Assembly: GCA_030710605.1 (NCBI GenBank) | Contig: CP092873.1 | Location: 757,900 to 821,899 of the forward strand | Direction of reading: 5' to 3' | DNA length: 64,000 bases | DNA from: Cordylochernes scorpioides | Taxonomy: Eukaryota > Arthropoda > Arachnida > Pseudoscorpiones > Chernetidae | Shown here: positions 62,990 through 64,000 of the stretch, piece after piece | How positions within the stretch are numbered: the stretch's first letter is position 1 | Layout: each line of letters opens with the position of its first letter | The notes under the pieces: model-generated | Told to the model about the DNA's origin: nothing | Databases searched by the model: none | What the model saw: the letters and a program-made list of their open reading frames with translations, nothing else | Program-made: the position numbers and the translations under genes

Positions 62990-63110
62990 TGTACCACATC
63001 TCGTGTGTCTTCATTAAAGGTCACTGTAATATCTTTCAGAGTTATTGTCTCAATCCCGATATACTTGCTAAAAGGTATAACTTCCTTTAGTTTTATCCAT
63101 AAGTATATAT
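62990..63110 (-). repeat. 118-bp family, single unit
   Basis: Reverse complement of one unit (ATCTCGTGTGTCTTCATTAA, AGGTCACTGTAATATCTTTC), directly abutting the hammerhead copy. Confidence 0.8.
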
Positions 63111-64000
63111 ATATAGAGAATCTAACCTTTGAGGAAACTAACCAGATCGATAAAATCAATATATTGATTATATTTTATTCTCCAATATATAGTTATCTGA
63201 AGGTAATTAAATATCCATTTATAGGTTAGAAATAGAAAGATATAAATTAGTTAGAGGCCTAGATCTATTATCTTGATTGCAATCTAGGCTCGGATCAATT
63301 ATACAGAGATCGTTCCAGGATAATTTTTAGGTAATGATTTTTTTTGTATTATTCGAATATTAATGAATTTTATATTGTTCAACGTGTGTGTTATAATTCG
63401 TTTTAGATATTAAACAAATACTTTTCTATGAAATTTTATCTCTCCCCTGACTTATAATTTAATAATATTGTAACATAGTATTTATTAATTTTATTTATGT
63501 AACAAAGTATTTATTAATTTTATTATTTTTTTATTAACAGAGTGGTCATTTTTATGTTTATATCTGGCGACTCTGTAAATTTCCCTCGTGGCTTATCTTT
63601 TGTTTACAATTCATAGTTTGTCCTTCCCTGAAGTAAATTGTTGTCTTCTCCTGAAGTTTTTGTCTTCCCTAATTATCCACGTGGCACTATATACAGGAAA
63701 TATGGGGTTAAGTTTCTTGTACCATTTTTATTTCTCTAACTAAACATTCCCTTCAACAGGAGCAACTAGTAATTTGATTTACGGTACAGCTAGATGGAGG
63801 TTAAACTTCTAGGTGATCCTGCTGAATGTGTGTATTGTTACAGAACAACCTGCTGGTTGATAATATGCTTAGTACCTGTAACGTCCTTGTATTTGTTGGT
63901 TGACGTTAATCAGCAAGAAGTACTTGGAAGTTTAAAAAGAAAAGACTTTATTTCTTTTAGGCCAACATCAGATATAGCATATTAATTATTAGACATAAGT
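63110..64000. other. AT-rich window end, weak ORF only
   Basis: No gene is supported. An ORF from ATG at 63794 (63 codons, MEVKLLGDPAECVYCYRTTC then a hydrophobic LIICLVPVTSLYLLV stretch) follows an acceptor-like CATTCCCTTCAACAG at 63761, but a stop intervenes in that frame upstream. Helitron-like TTATCCACGTGGC lies near 63674. Confidence 0.3.

Overview
This is a eukaryotic, AT-rich, transposon-packed window with no confidently recognised host protein gene. The Ty3/Gypsy, mariner, Tc1, pogo/Tigger and Helitron elements, a tRNA-derived SINE, nuclear-type tRNA genes and many hammerhead-ribozyme repeats suggest an animal, probably an arthropod (a chelicerate is plausible). Nothing in the window fixes the species. 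Many repeats occur at several loci here, so this is ordinary interspersed repeat DNA of a large genome.

Layout. 0.6-4.7 kb: tandem and interspersed repeats and a large foldback split by a Helitron. 5.4 kb: a candidate terminal exon. 6.0-8.1 kb: a 145-bp satellite, 14 units. 8.7-10.2 kb: a promoter-like LTR region plus gag, cut off at the protease by a hammerhead element. 12.1-13.1 kb: Helitron ends and an inverted SINE pair. 13.7-16.8 kb: a 3.1-kb array almost without C on the + strand. 17.3-19.5 kb: hammerhead repeats, an inverted hammerhead dimer and a candidate coding exon. 21.3-23.8 kb: a decayed Gypsy pol (minus). 24.3-29.6 kb: a pogo/Tigger element with TA-flanked ends, broken up by a Helitron, tRNA-Gly, tRNA-Phe and a Tc1 fragment. 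30.9-31.1 kb: a GC-rich promoter-like island. 31.5-36.3 kb: a young Gypsy-type element (minus) with identical 221-bp LTRs, a 4-bp target duplication and no integrase. 38-45 kb: inverted-dimer repeats, a ~100-bp repeat field and a 70-bp minisatellite. 50.6-55.5 kb: a second Gypsy element (plus) with a -1 frameshift heptamer between gag and pol and one in-frame stop in pol. 55.9-56.1 kb: a short Helitron carrying the 5' end of U2 snRNA. 56.4-58.8 kb: a 118-bp tandem array split by a dead mariner. 59-64 kb: further SINE, hammerhead and interspersed repeats.

The most unusual theme is self-cleaving-RNA architecture. Three repeat families carry hammerhead cores or hammerhead-like cores. Family A has a palindromic stem III (ACGCGT), as in the dimeric minimal hammerheads of Penelope-like retroelements. 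Family C has a palindromic stem III (ACCATGGT). Family B has core parts in a permuted (type II) order with a covarying stem II. All three also occur as inverted dimers, and the 145-bp satellite appears to be an amplified piece of a family C element. Several insertions here can be dated relative to one another because the interrupted host repeat has an uninterrupted relative in the same window.
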